Source: Streptomyces sclerotialus
Lineage (GTDB): Bacteria; Actinomycetota; Actinomycetes; Streptomycetales; Streptomycetaceae
Direction of reading: 5' to 3'
NCBI GenBank assembly: GCA_000719105.1
Contig: JODX01000021.1
Span: 1 to 64,000 of the forward strand
Length of the DNA: 64,000 bases
Below, in pieces: positions 1-8,219 of the stretch. The position numbers were made by a program, and so were the translations under genes. Numbering within the stretch: position 1 is the first letter of the stretch; every line of letters begins with the position of its first letter. A model generated the notes under the pieces. The model had not been told where the DNA came from and did not search any database. It worked only from the letters and a program-made list of their open reading frames with translations.

Positions 1-137
1 GCTATGCGGGGGGCGTCGGGGGTGGCGTAGGGGGCGGGGTGGCGGGTGTCCGCGGTGGTGGGTGCCGGGTGTTGCTCCGGTTGGGGGGTCATACGTCCCA
101 CTGTGTCATCGGTGGCCCGGTTGGCGGCCTCTCCGGG

Positions 138-170
138 GTTCCTCCGGGGTTCTTCCCCGGTTCCTCTGGT
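138..170 (+). promoter_or_regulatory. Putative PHO box (three 11-bp direct repeats)
   Basis: Three head-to-tail 11-mers start exactly 11 bp apart: GTTCCTCCGGG at 138, GTTCTTCCCCG at 149 and GTTCCTCTGGT at 160. PhoP of Streptomyces binds direct repeats of 11-nt units with a conserved GTTCACC-like heptamer. The units keep GTTC and a C at position 7 but have CT or TT where AC is expected. They lie about 110 bp upstream of a secreted 5'-nucleotidase, a typical Pho-regulon gene. The periodicity is seen; PhoP binding is inferred. Confidence 0.5.
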
Positions 171-196
171 CATCAGATCGCAACCTGGGAGGTCTG

Positions 197-224
197 TTGC
201 TGCTGGTGACGGGCGGGTCAGAAT
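197..224 (+). promoter_or_regulatory. Candidate sigma-HrdB-type promoter of the 5'-nucleotidase gene
   Basis: TTGCTG (197-202) and CAGAAT (219-224) are separated by 16 bp and sit 27 bp downstream of the PHO-like repeats, about 55 bp before the chosen start codon. The match is reasonable for a vegetative promoter but unproven. Confidence 0.35.
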
Positions 225-279
225 CTACGCACGTTGCATGTCTACGCGCGTCATCGATCTTCTTCTAGGAGTACCCGTC

Positions 280-2088
280 ATGCCGTTGAACCGCCGCAGG
301 TTTCTGAAGAGGTCCGCCGTGACCGGCGCGGGTGTCGCGCTGGCCGGCGGGGTCGCGGCGCCGGCCGCCGAGGCCCACGGGAAGGGCGGCGGGCACGGCC
401 GGAAGCCGAAGCGGTACGCGCTGACCGTGATGGGGACGACGGACCTGCACGGCAACATCATGAACTGGGACTACTTCAAGGACGCGGAGTACGCGGACAC
501 CGCGGGCAACGCGAAGGGCCTGGCCCGGGTCTCGACGCTGATCGACCAGGTCCGCAAGGAGAAGGGCCGCCGCAACACGCTCCTCATCGACGCGGGCGAC
601 ACGATCCAGGGCACCCCGCTGACGTACTACTACGCGAAGGTCGACCCGATCACCGCCAAGGGTGGCCCGAAGCACCCGATGGCGCAGGCGATGAACGCCA
701 TCGGGTACGACGCGGTGGCGCTCGGCAACCACGAGTTCAACTACGGCATCGAGACGTTGCGGAAGTTCGAGTCGCAGTGCGACTTCCCGTTGCTGGGCGC
801 GAACGCGGTGGACGCGAAGACGCTGAAGCCGGCCTTCCCGCCGTACTTCATGAAGAAGTTCCACGTGGAGGGTGCGCCGCCGGTGAAGGTGGCCGTCCTC
901 GGTCTGACCAACCCGGGTATCGCGATCTGGGACAAGGCGTACGTGCAGGGCAAGCTGAAGTTCCCCGGTCTCGAGGAGCAGGCCGCGAAGTGGGTGCCGA
1001 AGCTCCGCTCCATGGGCGCGGACGTGGTCGTCGTGTCGGCGCACTCCGGGTCGTCGGGCACGTCGTCGTACGGTGACCAGCTCCCGTACGTGGAGAACGC
1101 GGCCGCGAACGTGGCGAGGCAGGTGCCCGGGATCGACGCGATCCTGGTCGGGCATGCGCACACGGAGATCGAGGAGCTGCTGGTCACCAACGACAAGACC
1201 GGGAAGACGGTCGTGCTGTCGGAGCCGCTGTGCTACGCGGAGCGGCTGACGCTGTTCGACTTCGCGCTGGTCTTCGAGAAGGGGCGCTGGCGGGTCGAGT
1301 CGGTGAAGGCGTCGCTGCGGAACTCGAACACGGTCGCCGACGACCCGAAGATCACCAAGCTGCTGGGGGACGAGCACGCGAAGGTCGTCGAGTACGTCAA
1401 CCAGGTGGTCGGTTCGGCGACGGAGACGCTGACGACGGTGGACGCCCGGTACAAGGACGCCCCGATCATCGACCTGATCAACAAGGTGCAGGAGGACGTC
1501 GTCAGGGCGGCCCTTGCGGGCACCGAGTACGCGGCGCTGCCGGTGCTGTCGCAGGCGTCGCCGTTCTCGCGGACGTCTCAGATCCCGGCGGGCGAGGTGA
1601 CGATCCGGGACCTGTCGAGCCTGTACGTGTACGACAACACGCTGGTCGCGAAGGTGATGACGGGTGCGCAGGTGCGGGCGTACCTGGAGTACTCGGCGGA
1701 GTACTACGTGCAGACGGCGGCGGGTGCGGCCGTGGACGTGAACAAGCTGACCAACGCGGGCAACCGTCCGGACTACAACTACGACTATGTGTCGGGCGTC
1801 CAGTACGACATCGACATCGCGCAGCCGGCGGGTTCGCGGATCAAGAACCTGACGTACGGCGGTGCGGCGCTGGACGATGCGCAGCAGTTCGTGTTCGCGG
1901 TGAACAACTACCGGGCCAACGGCGGTGGCGCGTTCCCGCATGTCGCGTCGGCGACGGAGGTGTGGGCGGAGTCGACGGAGATCCGGACGCGGATCGCGGA
2001 GTGGGTGACGGCGAAGGGTGTGCTGGACCCGAAGGACTTCGCGTCGGTGGACTGGAGGCTGACGCGGGACGGGACGCCGGTGTTCTAG
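280..2088 (+). CDS. Tat-exported bifunctional metallophosphatase/5'-nucleotidase
   Basis: A 602-aa secreted calcineurin-like phosphoesterase of the UshA/5'-nucleotidase family, expected to dephosphorylate nucleotides outside the membrane for phosphate and nucleoside salvage. The start at 280 follows an AGGAG motif, and the protein then opens with a twin-arginine signal (RRRFLKR, hydrophobic stretch, Ala-rich cleavage region). Metal-site blocks appear in order: TTDLHGN, DAGDTIQG, LGNHEFNYG, a VSAHSG block and GHAHTE. The C-terminal 5'-nucleotidase domain carries the substrate-binding NNYRANGGG motif near residue 545. The frame is open upstream to 46, but those codons have no Shine-Dalgarno sequence and would bury the signal peptide. 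The PHO-like repeats suggest induction by phosphate starvation. It ends at a hairpin shared with the convergent next gene. Confidence 0.93.
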   Translation: MPLNRRRFLKRSAVTGAGVALAGGVAAPAAEAHGKGGGHGRKPKRYALTVMGTTDLHGNIMNWDYFKDAEYADTAGNAKGLARVSTLIDQVRKEKGRRNTLLIDAGDTIQGTPLTYYYAKVDPITAKGGPKHPMAQAMNAIGYDAVALGNHEFNYGIETLRKFESQCDFPLLGANAVDAKTLKPAFPPYFMKKFHVEGAPPVKVAVLGLTNPGIAIWDKAYVQGKLKFPGLEEQAAKWVPKLRSMGADVVVVSAHSGSSGTSSYGDQLPYVENAAANVARQVPGIDAILVGHAHTEIEELLVTNDKTGKTVVLSEPLCYAERLTLFDFALVFEKGRWRVESVKASLRNSNTVADDPKITKLLGDEHAKVVEYVNQVVGSATETLTTVDARYKDAPIIDLINKVQEDVVRAALAGTEYAALPVLSQASPFSRTSQIPAGEVTIRDLSSLYVYDNTLVAKVMTGAQVRAYLEYSAEYYVQTAAGAAVDVNKLTNAGNRPDYNYDYVSGVQYDIDIAQPAGSRIKNLTYGGAALDDAQQFVFAVNNYRANGGGAFPHVASATEVWAESTEIRTRIAEWVTAKGVLDPKDFASVDWRLTRDGTPVF

Positions 2089-2121
2089 GCCGTCGCTGCT
2101 GCGTAGCTCGTCGTAGGTCCG

Positions 2122-2149
2122 CTGGGGCCCCGGTTCTCCGGGGCCCCGG
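2122..2149. terminator. Bidirectional hairpin terminator
   Basis: A perfect 10-bp inverted repeat (GGGGCCCCGG at 2124-2133 and its complement at 2138-2147) encloses the 4-nt loop TTCT, with a wobble and a further C-G pair outside. It lies between two convergent genes, with no clear U-tract in either direction. Confidence 0.75.
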
Positions 2150-2167
2150 TTGCGTTTCCGCCGGGTG

Positions 2168-3580
2168 TCATGCTTCGACGAGCGGGAGCAGGGTGCGGGG
2201 CCGGCGGGCCGAGGGGACTTGGAGTGCCTGTTGCTGGGCGAGGCCGAAGGTGGTGAAGGCGGCGCGTTCGGGCAGGGGGTAGGGGTCCTTGCCGGTGAGG
2301 TGGTTGAGGATGGTGGCGCTGCGCCAGGCGGCGAGGCCGAGGTCGGGGGTGCCGATGCCGTGGGCGTGGCGGGCGGCGTTCTGGACGTGGACGGAGCCGG
2401 TGACGGCGGGGTCGAGGACGAGGCGGAAGTGGTCGTCGACGCAGGGGCGGCCGGAGTTGTCGCGGCGCATGTGGGGGTCGAGTCCGGCGAGCATGCGGTC
2501 GAGGGGGCGTTCGCGGTAGCCGGTGGCGAGGACGACGGCGTCGGTGCTGAGGCGGGAGCGGGTGCCCTGCTGGATGTGTTCGAGGTGGAGTTCGATGCGG
2601 GTGCTGGCGATGCGGCCGGCGGTGCGGACGAGGACGCCGGGGGTGAGGATGGCGTCGGGCCAGCCGCCGTGGAGGGTGCGTCGGTAGAGCTCGTCGTGGA
2701 TGGCGGCGAGGGTGTCGGCGCCGATGCCTTTGTGGAGGTGCCGTTGGGTGGCGGTGAGCCGGTCGCGGGTGGCTTCGGTGAGGGCGTGGAAGTAGCGGGT
2801 GTAGTCGGGGGTGAAGTGTTCCAGGCCGAGTGCGGAGTGTTCGGTGGGTGCGAAGGCTTCGGTGCGGGCGAGCCAGTGGATGCGTTCGTGTCCGATGGGG
2901 CGGGCCTGGAGGAGGTCGAGGAAGATCTCGGCGCCGGACTGGCCGGCGCCGACGACGGTGACGTGGTGGGCGGCGATGAGGCGGTCGCGTTCGCGGAGGT
3001 AGTCGGCGGCGTGGATGACGGGCACGCCGCGTGCTTCGACGAGGGGTTTGAGGGGGTCGGGTACGTGGGGGGCGGTGCCTACGCCGAGGGCGACGTTCTT
3101 GGTGTAGGTGCGGCCGAGTCCGGCGGGTTCGCCCGAGCTGTCGAGCCGGGTGTGGTCGATTTCGAAGAGGTGGTGGTCGGGGTTCCAGCGGACGGCGTCG
3201 ACCTGGTGGGCGAAGCGGAGTCCGGGGATGTTCTCGCTGACCCAGCGGCAGTAGGCGTCGTATTCGGCGCGCTGGATGTGGAAGCGCTCGGCGAAGTAGA
3301 AGGGGAAGAGCCGGTCGCGGGTCTTGAGGTAGTTGAGGAACGACCAGGGGTTGGCGGGGTCGGCGAGGGTGACGAGGTCGGCCATGAAGGGGACCTGGAG
3401 GGTGGTGCCGTCGATGAGGAGGCCGGGGTGCCAGTCGAAGGCGGGGCGCTGTTCGTAGAAGACGGCGTCGACGTAGGTGAGGGGGTGGGCGAGGGCGGCG
3501 AGGGAGAGGTTGAACGGGCCGATGCCGATGCCCACCAGGTCGCGGGGGTTGTCGGGCTCCTGGGGTAGGGGGGTGTTCAT
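2168..3580 (-). CDS. L-lysine/L-ornithine N-monooxygenase family protein
   Basis: A 470-aa flavin-dependent amino-acid N-hydroxylase of the SidA/IucD/PvdA family, which uses FAD and NADPH to hydroxylate the side-chain amine of lysine or ornithine, usually for hydroxamate siderophores. The N-terminus has the FAD motif GIGIGPFNLS; the centre has the NADPH-type loop VVGAGQSGAEIF; LATGYRERP lies towards the C-terminus. The ATG at 3580 is preceded by GGAGG; an in-frame GTG at 3595 has no such site. No decarboxylase, acyltransferase, IucA/IucC-type synthetase or NRPS is adjacent, and I see no iron box upstream, so its product is unclear. Family assignment is firm; substrate (Lys or Orn) is not. Confidence 0.88.
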   Translation of the reverse strand: MNTPLPQEPDNPRDLVGIGIGPFNLSLAALAHPLTYVDAVFYEQRPAFDWHPGLLIDGTTLQVPFMADLVTLADPANPWSFLNYLKTRDRLFPFYFAERFHIQRAEYDAYCRWVSENIPGLRFAHQVDAVRWNPDHHLFEIDHTRLDSSGEPAGLGRTYTKNVALGVGTAPHVPDPLKPLVEARGVPVIHAADYLRERDRLIAAHHVTVVGAGQSGAEIFLDLLQARPIGHERIHWLARTEAFAPTEHSALGLEHFTPDYTRYFHALTEATRDRLTATQRHLHKGIGADTLAAIHDELYRRTLHGGWPDAILTPGVLVRTAGRIASTRIELHLEHIQQGTRSRLSTDAVVLATGYRERPLDRMLAGLDPHMRRDNSGRPCVDDHFRLVLDPAVTGSVHVQNAARHAHGIGTPDLGLAAWRSATILNHLTGKDPYPLPERAAFTTFGLAQQQALQVPSARRPRTLLPLVEA

Positions 3581-3889
3581 CGGGCCTCCGGGCACACGGC
3601 GGTCGGGGTGTTTCGGGGTTGCGCGCCGTGCTGCGGCGCGCCCGGAGAGGACAACGAGCGGATTCGAGGGCGGGTACTGCCGTGCGGGGCAAACGTGTCG
3701 GGGGTGCTGAAGTGCTATTTCCTGTGCGGGAGTTCACCGGCGGGGGTGGCCGGCCGGTGTCCCGGTGGCGGTGGTCGCCGTGGTTTCCGGGGTGGTCGGC
3801 GGTCGCCGTGAAGCGCCCGTGCGGGCCGGTGTTCCGGGCACGCACGGGCGCGGGCGCAGGCGGGTCGTTCCCCTGGCCGTGGGTCTCGT
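3581..3889. other. Intergenic region, no gene recognised
   Basis: About 310 bp separate the end of pepN from the start of the N-hydroxylase gene, both on the minus strand. It should hold the N-hydroxylase promoter. I find no convincing iron box, terminator or small gene; open frames here have no coding character. Confidence 0.5.
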
Positions 3890-6400
3890 CTAGCCGTGTG
3901 TCTCGCGCACGCGTGCCGCTCGTCGCAGGTCGTCGAGCTGGTCGGTGAGCTTGCGGCGCAGCGCGGGGACGGGGTCGGCGTCGCGCAGGCAGGTGTCGCC
4001 GAGGCGGAGGGTCTCGGTGTCGACGGCGTAGGCGGGGAAGGCCCAGCGGCCGGCGGCCTCGGCGATGGCCGGGCCGCGGCGGGCCGCGACGGCGACCGCG
4101 TCGTTCCAGTACCGCTCGACGTACTCGCGGAGCAGGTCGTTCTGCTCGGGCTGCCAGAAGCCCTGGGCGGTGGCGGTGAACAGGTAGTTGGAGAGGTCGT
4201 CGGAGGTGAACATCTCGTCCCAGGCGCGGTGCTTGGTGGCGGGGTCGGGCAGTGCGGCGCGGCAGCGTGCGGCGCCTTCCTGGCCGGTGGCGCTGGGGTC
4301 GCGGGCGAGTTCGGCGGCGATCGCGGTCTCGTCGGTGGCGCCGAGGACGGCGAGCCGGCCGAGGATGCGCCAGCGCAGTTCGGGGTCGAGTTCGGGGCCG
4401 CCGGGGACGGTGCCGTCGGCGAGCCAGGCGGCGATGGTGTCGGGGTGGGCGGCGACGTCGATGAGGTGGCGTACGGCGGTGAGGCGCAGTCCGGGGTGGG
4501 AGCCGTCCTCGGTGCGGCGGACGAGGTCGCGGCAGAGGTCGGTGAGGGTGGCGAGGGCGGCGGGGCGTTGTTGCGGAGTGAGGTAGCGGTCGGCGATGTG
4601 GGCGGAGGCGAAGGAGAGGACGCCTTGTACGAGGGCGAGGTCGGTCTCCTCGGGCAGGTGGGCGGAGGCGGTGGCCAGATAGTCGCCGGGGGCGAGTTCG
4701 CCGTCGCGGACCATGTCGCGCAGGGTGTTCCAGACGACGGCGCGGGTGAGCGCGTCGGGGATGCCGGACAGGCCGCGCAGGGCGGTTTCCAGTGAGGTCT
4801 CGTCGAGGCGGATCTTGGCGTAGGTCAGGTCCAGGTCGTTGGGGACGACCAGGGCGGGGCGGGTGCCGGGGTGTGGCCGGGGACCACCGTCGTTCGGCAC
4901 GTCGGTCTCGTAGCGTTCGCGCAGGGCGAGGGTGCGGCCGTCGCCGAGGGCGCGGTCGTATACGCCGACGGTGACGCGGTGGGGGCGGTTGCCGTCGCGG
5001 TCGAGGGTGAGGGTCCACTGGCCGGGGACAGCGTCGACGGAGGCGGTGAGCCGGTCGACGCCGGTGGTGCGCAGCCAGGCGTCGGCCCAGGCGTGGACGT
5101 CGCGGTCGGTGGAGGCGGCGAGGTTGTCGATGAAGTCGGCGAGGGTGGCGTTGCCGAAGCGGTGGCGGGCGAAGTGGGTGTTGATGCCGGCGAGGAAGTC
5201 CTTCTCGCCGAGCCAGGCGACGAGCTGGCGGAGTGCGGAGGCGCCCTTGGCGTAGGAGATGCCGTCGAAGTTGAGGAGGGCGGTGGCGGTGTCGTCGACG
5301 GCTTCGGGGGCGACGGGGTGGGTGGAGGGGCGCTGGTCGGCGTCGTAGCCCCAGGCCTTGCGGGCGACGCCGAAGTCGACCCAGGTGTCGGTGAAGCGGG
5401 TCGCTTCGGTGAGGGTCTGGTAGCCCATGTATTCGGCGAAGGACTCGTTCAGCCAGATGTCGTCCCACCATTGGAGGGTGACGAGGTCGCCGAACCACAT
5501 GTGGGCCATTTCGTGGGCGATGACCATGGCGCGGGTCTGGCGTTCGGTGTCGGTGACGGCGGAGCGGAAGACGAACTCGTCGCGGAAGGTGACGAGGCCG
5601 GGGTTCTCCATGGCGCCGGCGTTGAACTCGGGGACGAACGCCTGGTCGTAGGAGTCGAAGGGGTAGGGCTCGTCGAACTTCTCGTGGTAGCGGTCGTAGC
5701 AGGCGCGTGTGATGTCGAGGATCTCGTCGGCGTCGGTGTCGAGGTGGGGGGCGAGGGAGCGGCGGCAGTGGATGCCGAAGGGCAGTCCGCGGTGTTCGGT
5801 GGTGACGGAGTGCCAGGGGCCGGCGGCGACGGCGACGAGGTAGGTGGAGATGAGGGGGGTGGGGGCGGCGCGCCAGGTGCCGTCGTCGTGTCGGGTGGTG
5901 ATGCCGTTGGCGAGGACGGTCCAGCCTTCGGGGGCGGTGACGGTCAGTTCGAAGACGGCTTTGAGGTCGGGCTGGTCGAAGGCGGGGAAGACGCGCTGGA
6001 CGTCGTCGAGGAAGAGCTGGGTGTAGACGTAGGTCTCGCCGTCGGTGGGGTCGGTGAAGCGGTGCATGCCCTCGCCGGTGCGGGAGTAGCGCATGGCGGT
6101 GTCGACGCGGAGTTCGTGTGCGCCCTCGGTGAGGTTCTTCAGGGGGAGCCTGTTGCCGGTGAGGGCGGTGGGGTCGAGGGGCTGCCCGTCGAGGGTGGCG
6201 GAGCGCAGTTCGGCGGGCTTGAGCTCGACGAAGGTGTCCGTGGTCTCCTGGCCGCCGCGCACGCTGAAGTGGATCGTGGTGCGGGAGTCGAAGGTGTCGT
6301 CGCCGCGGGCGAGGTCGAGGGTGATCTCGTAGCGGTGGACGTCGAGGAGCCTGGCACGGGTCTGCGCTTCGTCGCGCGTCAGTACGGACATGAGGGACAT
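3890..6400 (-). CDS. pepN: Aminopeptidase N (M1 family zinc metallopeptidase)
   Basis: An 836-aa cytosolic aminopeptidase that removes N-terminal residues from peptides. The substrate-anchoring GAMEN motif is at about residue 263. The zinc site HEMAH is near 297 and the third ligand follows in NESFAEY, the M1 arrangement. The C-terminal half is the helical ERAP1-like domain, and total length fits actinobacterial PepN (about 850 aa). The start at 6400 (MSLMSV) has a weak AGG; a second ATG at 6391 has none. The much longer open frame to 6979 overlaps a response-regulator gene in another frame and is not used. It has no signal peptide. Confidence 0.93.
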   Translation of the reverse strand: MSLMSVLTRDEAQTRARLLDVHRYEITLDLARGDDTFDSRTTIHFSVRGGQETTDTFVELKPAELRSATLDGQPLDPTALTGNRLPLKNLTEGAHELRVDTAMRYSRTGEGMHRFTDPTDGETYVYTQLFLDDVQRVFPAFDQPDLKAVFELTVTAPEGWTVLANGITTRHDDGTWRAAPTPLISTYLVAVAAGPWHSVTTEHRGLPFGIHCRRSLAPHLDTDADEILDITRACYDRYHEKFDEPYPFDSYDQAFVPEFNAGAMENPGLVTFRDEFVFRSAVTDTERQTRAMVIAHEMAHMWFGDLVTLQWWDDIWLNESFAEYMGYQTLTEATRFTDTWVDFGVARKAWGYDADQRPSTHPVAPEAVDDTATALLNFDGISYAKGASALRQLVAWLGEKDFLAGINTHFARHRFGNATLADFIDNLAASTDRDVHAWADAWLRTTGVDRLTASVDAVPGQWTLTLDRDGNRPHRVTVGVYDRALGDGRTLALRERYETDVPNDGGPRPHPGTRPALVVPNDLDLTYAKIRLDETSLETALRGLSGIPDALTRAVVWNTLRDMVRDGELAPGDYLATASAHLPEETDLALVQGVLSFASAHIADRYLTPQQRPAALATLTDLCRDLVRRTEDGSHPGLRLTAVRHLIDVAAHPDTIAAWLADGTVPGGPELDPELRWRILGRLAVLGATDETAIAAELARDPSATGQEGAARCRAALPDPATKHRAWDEMFTSDDLSNYLFTATAQGFWQPEQNDLLREYVERYWNDAVAVAARRGPAIAEAAGRWAFPAYAVDTETLRLGDTCLRDADPVPALRRKLTDQLDDLRRAARVRETHG

Positions 6401-6524
6401 GCTGCCTGATGCCGTCGGCACGGCACAGGGGCGGGCCGGTTTCCGTATTGCGTGTGTGTCGTCGTCCTGCGCGCGTGGGGCCGGGCGGGTTGTGGTCGTT
6501 CGTCGCTCCGGCGGTCCCGGTGTG

Positions 6525-7088
6525 TCAGGTGCGGTCCCGTGCGGTCCGTTCCTCCTGGTGGTCGGCGCGGTCGGGGTCCTGGCCGGGCGCATGGCCCTCG
6601 CGTTGCACCGGGACCCGGCCTTCGGAGGGTGACAGGCCGGTGTCCGGGGGGTGTTCGTGCACGCGCGCGCGGAGTTCGCGTACCTCGCGTTCCAGGGCGT
6701 CGGTGCGCCGGTAGGCGTCGTACAGGTAGCGGACCTTGGTGCGCAGGGCCCAGGGGTCGGTGGGTTTCGCGACGAGGTCGGCGACACCGAGCTGGAAGGC
6801 GGTGGAGGCGAGTTCGGCGTCCATGCCGAACCCGGTGAGCAGCACGATGGGGATGTGCTGGGTCTGTTCCAGGCGGCGCATGTAGCGGACGACGTCGAGG
6901 CCGCTGACGCCGGGCATGCGCACGTCGAGGAGCAGCAGCCCGACCTGGCCGCGCAGTACCTCTTTGAGTGCCGCGTCACCGCTGGTGGCGCGGGTCAGCC
7001 GGTAGCCCAGTGGGGCCAGGGCGCTCTCCAGGGCGTACAGGGTGTCCTCGTGGTCGTCGACGATGAGGATTGCGGCGTTCGACGGCAT
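6525..7088 (-). CDS. Single-domain response regulator with a coiled C-terminal tail
   Basis: A 187-aa protein with one receiver (REC) domain: acidic pair D11/D12, phospho-acceptor D55 in LLLLDVRMPG, switch T85 in LLTGFG and K108 in AKPTD. After residue 120 there is a short Arg/Glu-rich segment with leucine heptads (ALEREVRELRARV), then a polar low-complexity end. There is no DNA-binding or enzymatic output domain, and no histidine kinase lies next to it. It probably signals by protein contact or takes part in a phosphorelay. It lies 124 bp upstream of pepN on the same strand and 107 bp downstream of the chorismate mutase gene. The partner is unknown. Confidence 0.85.
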   Translation of the reverse strand: MPSNAAILIVDDHEDTLYALESALAPLGYRLTRATSGDAALKEVLRGQVGLLLLDVRMPGVSGLDVVRYMRRLEQTQHIPIVLLTGFGMDAELASTAFQLGVADLVAKPTDPWALRTKVRYLYDAYRRTDALEREVRELRARVHEHPPDTGLSPSEGRVPVQREGHAPGQDPDRADHQEERTARDRT

Positions 7089-7195
7089 GGTCCGACGTCC
7101 CCTCGCTCGGACACATCGGCATGGGCTCGACGCTCGGTGCGCGTGCCCACGGCTCGACCGGAGTTCTCGCAGGATGCCTCTTGGCGGGCCCGGTG

Positions 7196-7552
7196 TCACT
7201 CCCCTGTGCGGGACGGGCCGTTGCCGGTGTCCTCTGCGATGCGCTCGTGGTGGCGGATGACCTCGGCGATGATGAAGTTGAGGAGTTTCTCCGCGAACGC
7301 CGGGTCGAGTTTGGCGCTCTCGGCGAGCCGGCGCAGCCGGGCGATCTGCTGGGTCTCGCGGGCGGGGTCGGCGGGCGGCAGCCGGTGTTCGGCTTTGAGG
7401 TGGCCGACGCGCTGGGTGCATTTGAAGCGTTCGGCGAGCATGTGGACGACGGCGGCGTCGATGTTGTCGATGCTGTCCCGCAGCCGGGTGAGTTCGGCGC
7501 GGACGGCCGGGTCGACGTCTTCGGCCACGGCACCGTTGTTGCTGGTGGTCAT
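7196..7552 (-). CDS. Chorismate mutase (AroQ fold)
   Basis: A 118-aa all-helical protein of the AroQ class, which converts chorismate to prephenate on the way to phenylalanine and tyrosine. Family features are the first-helix RDSIDNIDAAVVHMLAERF, with the conserved Arg and Asp of the first active-site helix, the following lysine (VGHLKAEH), and the FIIAEVIRHHE helix near the C-terminus. Size fits a monofunctional cytoplasmic enzyme, and there is no signal peptide. The start is ambiguous: ATG at 7552 follows AGGG at good distance, while GTG at 7561 is in frame just upstream. It is not physically linked to other aromatic genes. Confidence 0.85.
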   Translation of the reverse strand: MTTSNNGAVAEDVDPAVRAELTRLRDSIDNIDAAVVHMLAERFKCTQRVGHLKAEHRLPPADPARETQQIARLRRLAESAKLDPAFAEKLLNFIIAEVIRHHERIAEDTGNGPSRTGE

Positions 7553-7636
7553 GGGCGTCACCCTACGTGGGATGCTCCTGTCCGCTCAGCGGCGTCCGAG
7601 TCGCGGAAGGAGGGCGGCCCTGGGTGTCCGGGTGTC

Positions 7637-8086
7637 TCAGGGTGCGGTCAGTGACTTGTGGAAGTACACGTCGGCGTGTCCGCCGGGGATGCCCGGGTGG
7701 CGGCCGGTCTCGCGGTAGCCCTGTTTGCGGTAGAAGGCGGGGGCCTGGAAGGTGTACGAGGAGAGGGCGATGTCGGTGCAGCCGCGTCGTACCGCTTCTT
7801 CCTCGGCGGCCTCGAGGATCCTGCTGCCGAAGCCGGCGCCGCGGAGGTCCTCGCGTACCCAGAGCATGTCGACGGTGCACAGGGTGCCCCAGACGGAGGC
7901 GGTGAGTCCGCCGGCGAGTTTGCCGTCGGCGCCGGTCAGCCGGACGGAGAAGTCCTCCCAGTCCGCGGCGCCGGTGGCGCGGGCGTTGAAGGCGTCGAGT
8001 TCGTCGCCGATGCGGTTGGCGAGCTTGCGGTCCTTGGGGCCGACGCGCAGGGACGCGGTGCGGGCGGGGTGCTGCTCGGTGGCCAT
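7637..8086 (-). CDS. GNAT-family N-acetyltransferase
   Basis: A 149-aa acetyltransferase of the GCN5-related fold. The acetyl-CoA-binding motif A is visible in VREDLRGAGFGSRILEAAE (R-x-x-G-x-G/A), followed by the beta-bulge region (IALSSYTFQAPAFYRKQGY) and a C-terminal strand ending in DVYFHKSL. The substrate cannot be predicted. The start at 8086 has no Shine-Dalgarno sequence; CATACT lies 7 nt upstream on the minus strand (8094-8099), so the transcript may be leaderless. It is divergent from the metalloprotease gene across about 130 bp. Confidence 0.82.
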   Translation of the reverse strand: MATEQHPARTASLRVGPKDRKLANRIGDELDAFNARATGAADWEDFSVRLTGADGKLAGGLTASVWGTLCTVDMLWVREDLRGAGFGSRILEAAEEEAVRRGCTDIALSSYTFQAPAFYRKQGYRETGRHPGIPGGHADVYFHKSLTAP

Positions 8087-8219
8087 GGGGCGGAGTATGG
8101 CAGCGGGCGGGTGCCCGGCCGAGGGTATTTTGCGCGGAGTGCGGGGCGGCTGCCGCCGGGCGGGTGTGTTCCGTAGCCTCGGCAGTGAAGGCGAGTCGAG
8201 GCGTCGTGGGGGTGCGGAC

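Noticed and set aside
3581..3889. Iron box before the N-hydroxylase gene
   Set aside because: No TTAGGTTAG-type dyad was found in the region on either strand.
2085..5498. Very long minus-strand open frame (1137 codons)
   Set aside because: Arg/Pro/His-rich low-complexity translation overlapping the N-hydroxylase and pepN in another frame; a GC-driven shadow.
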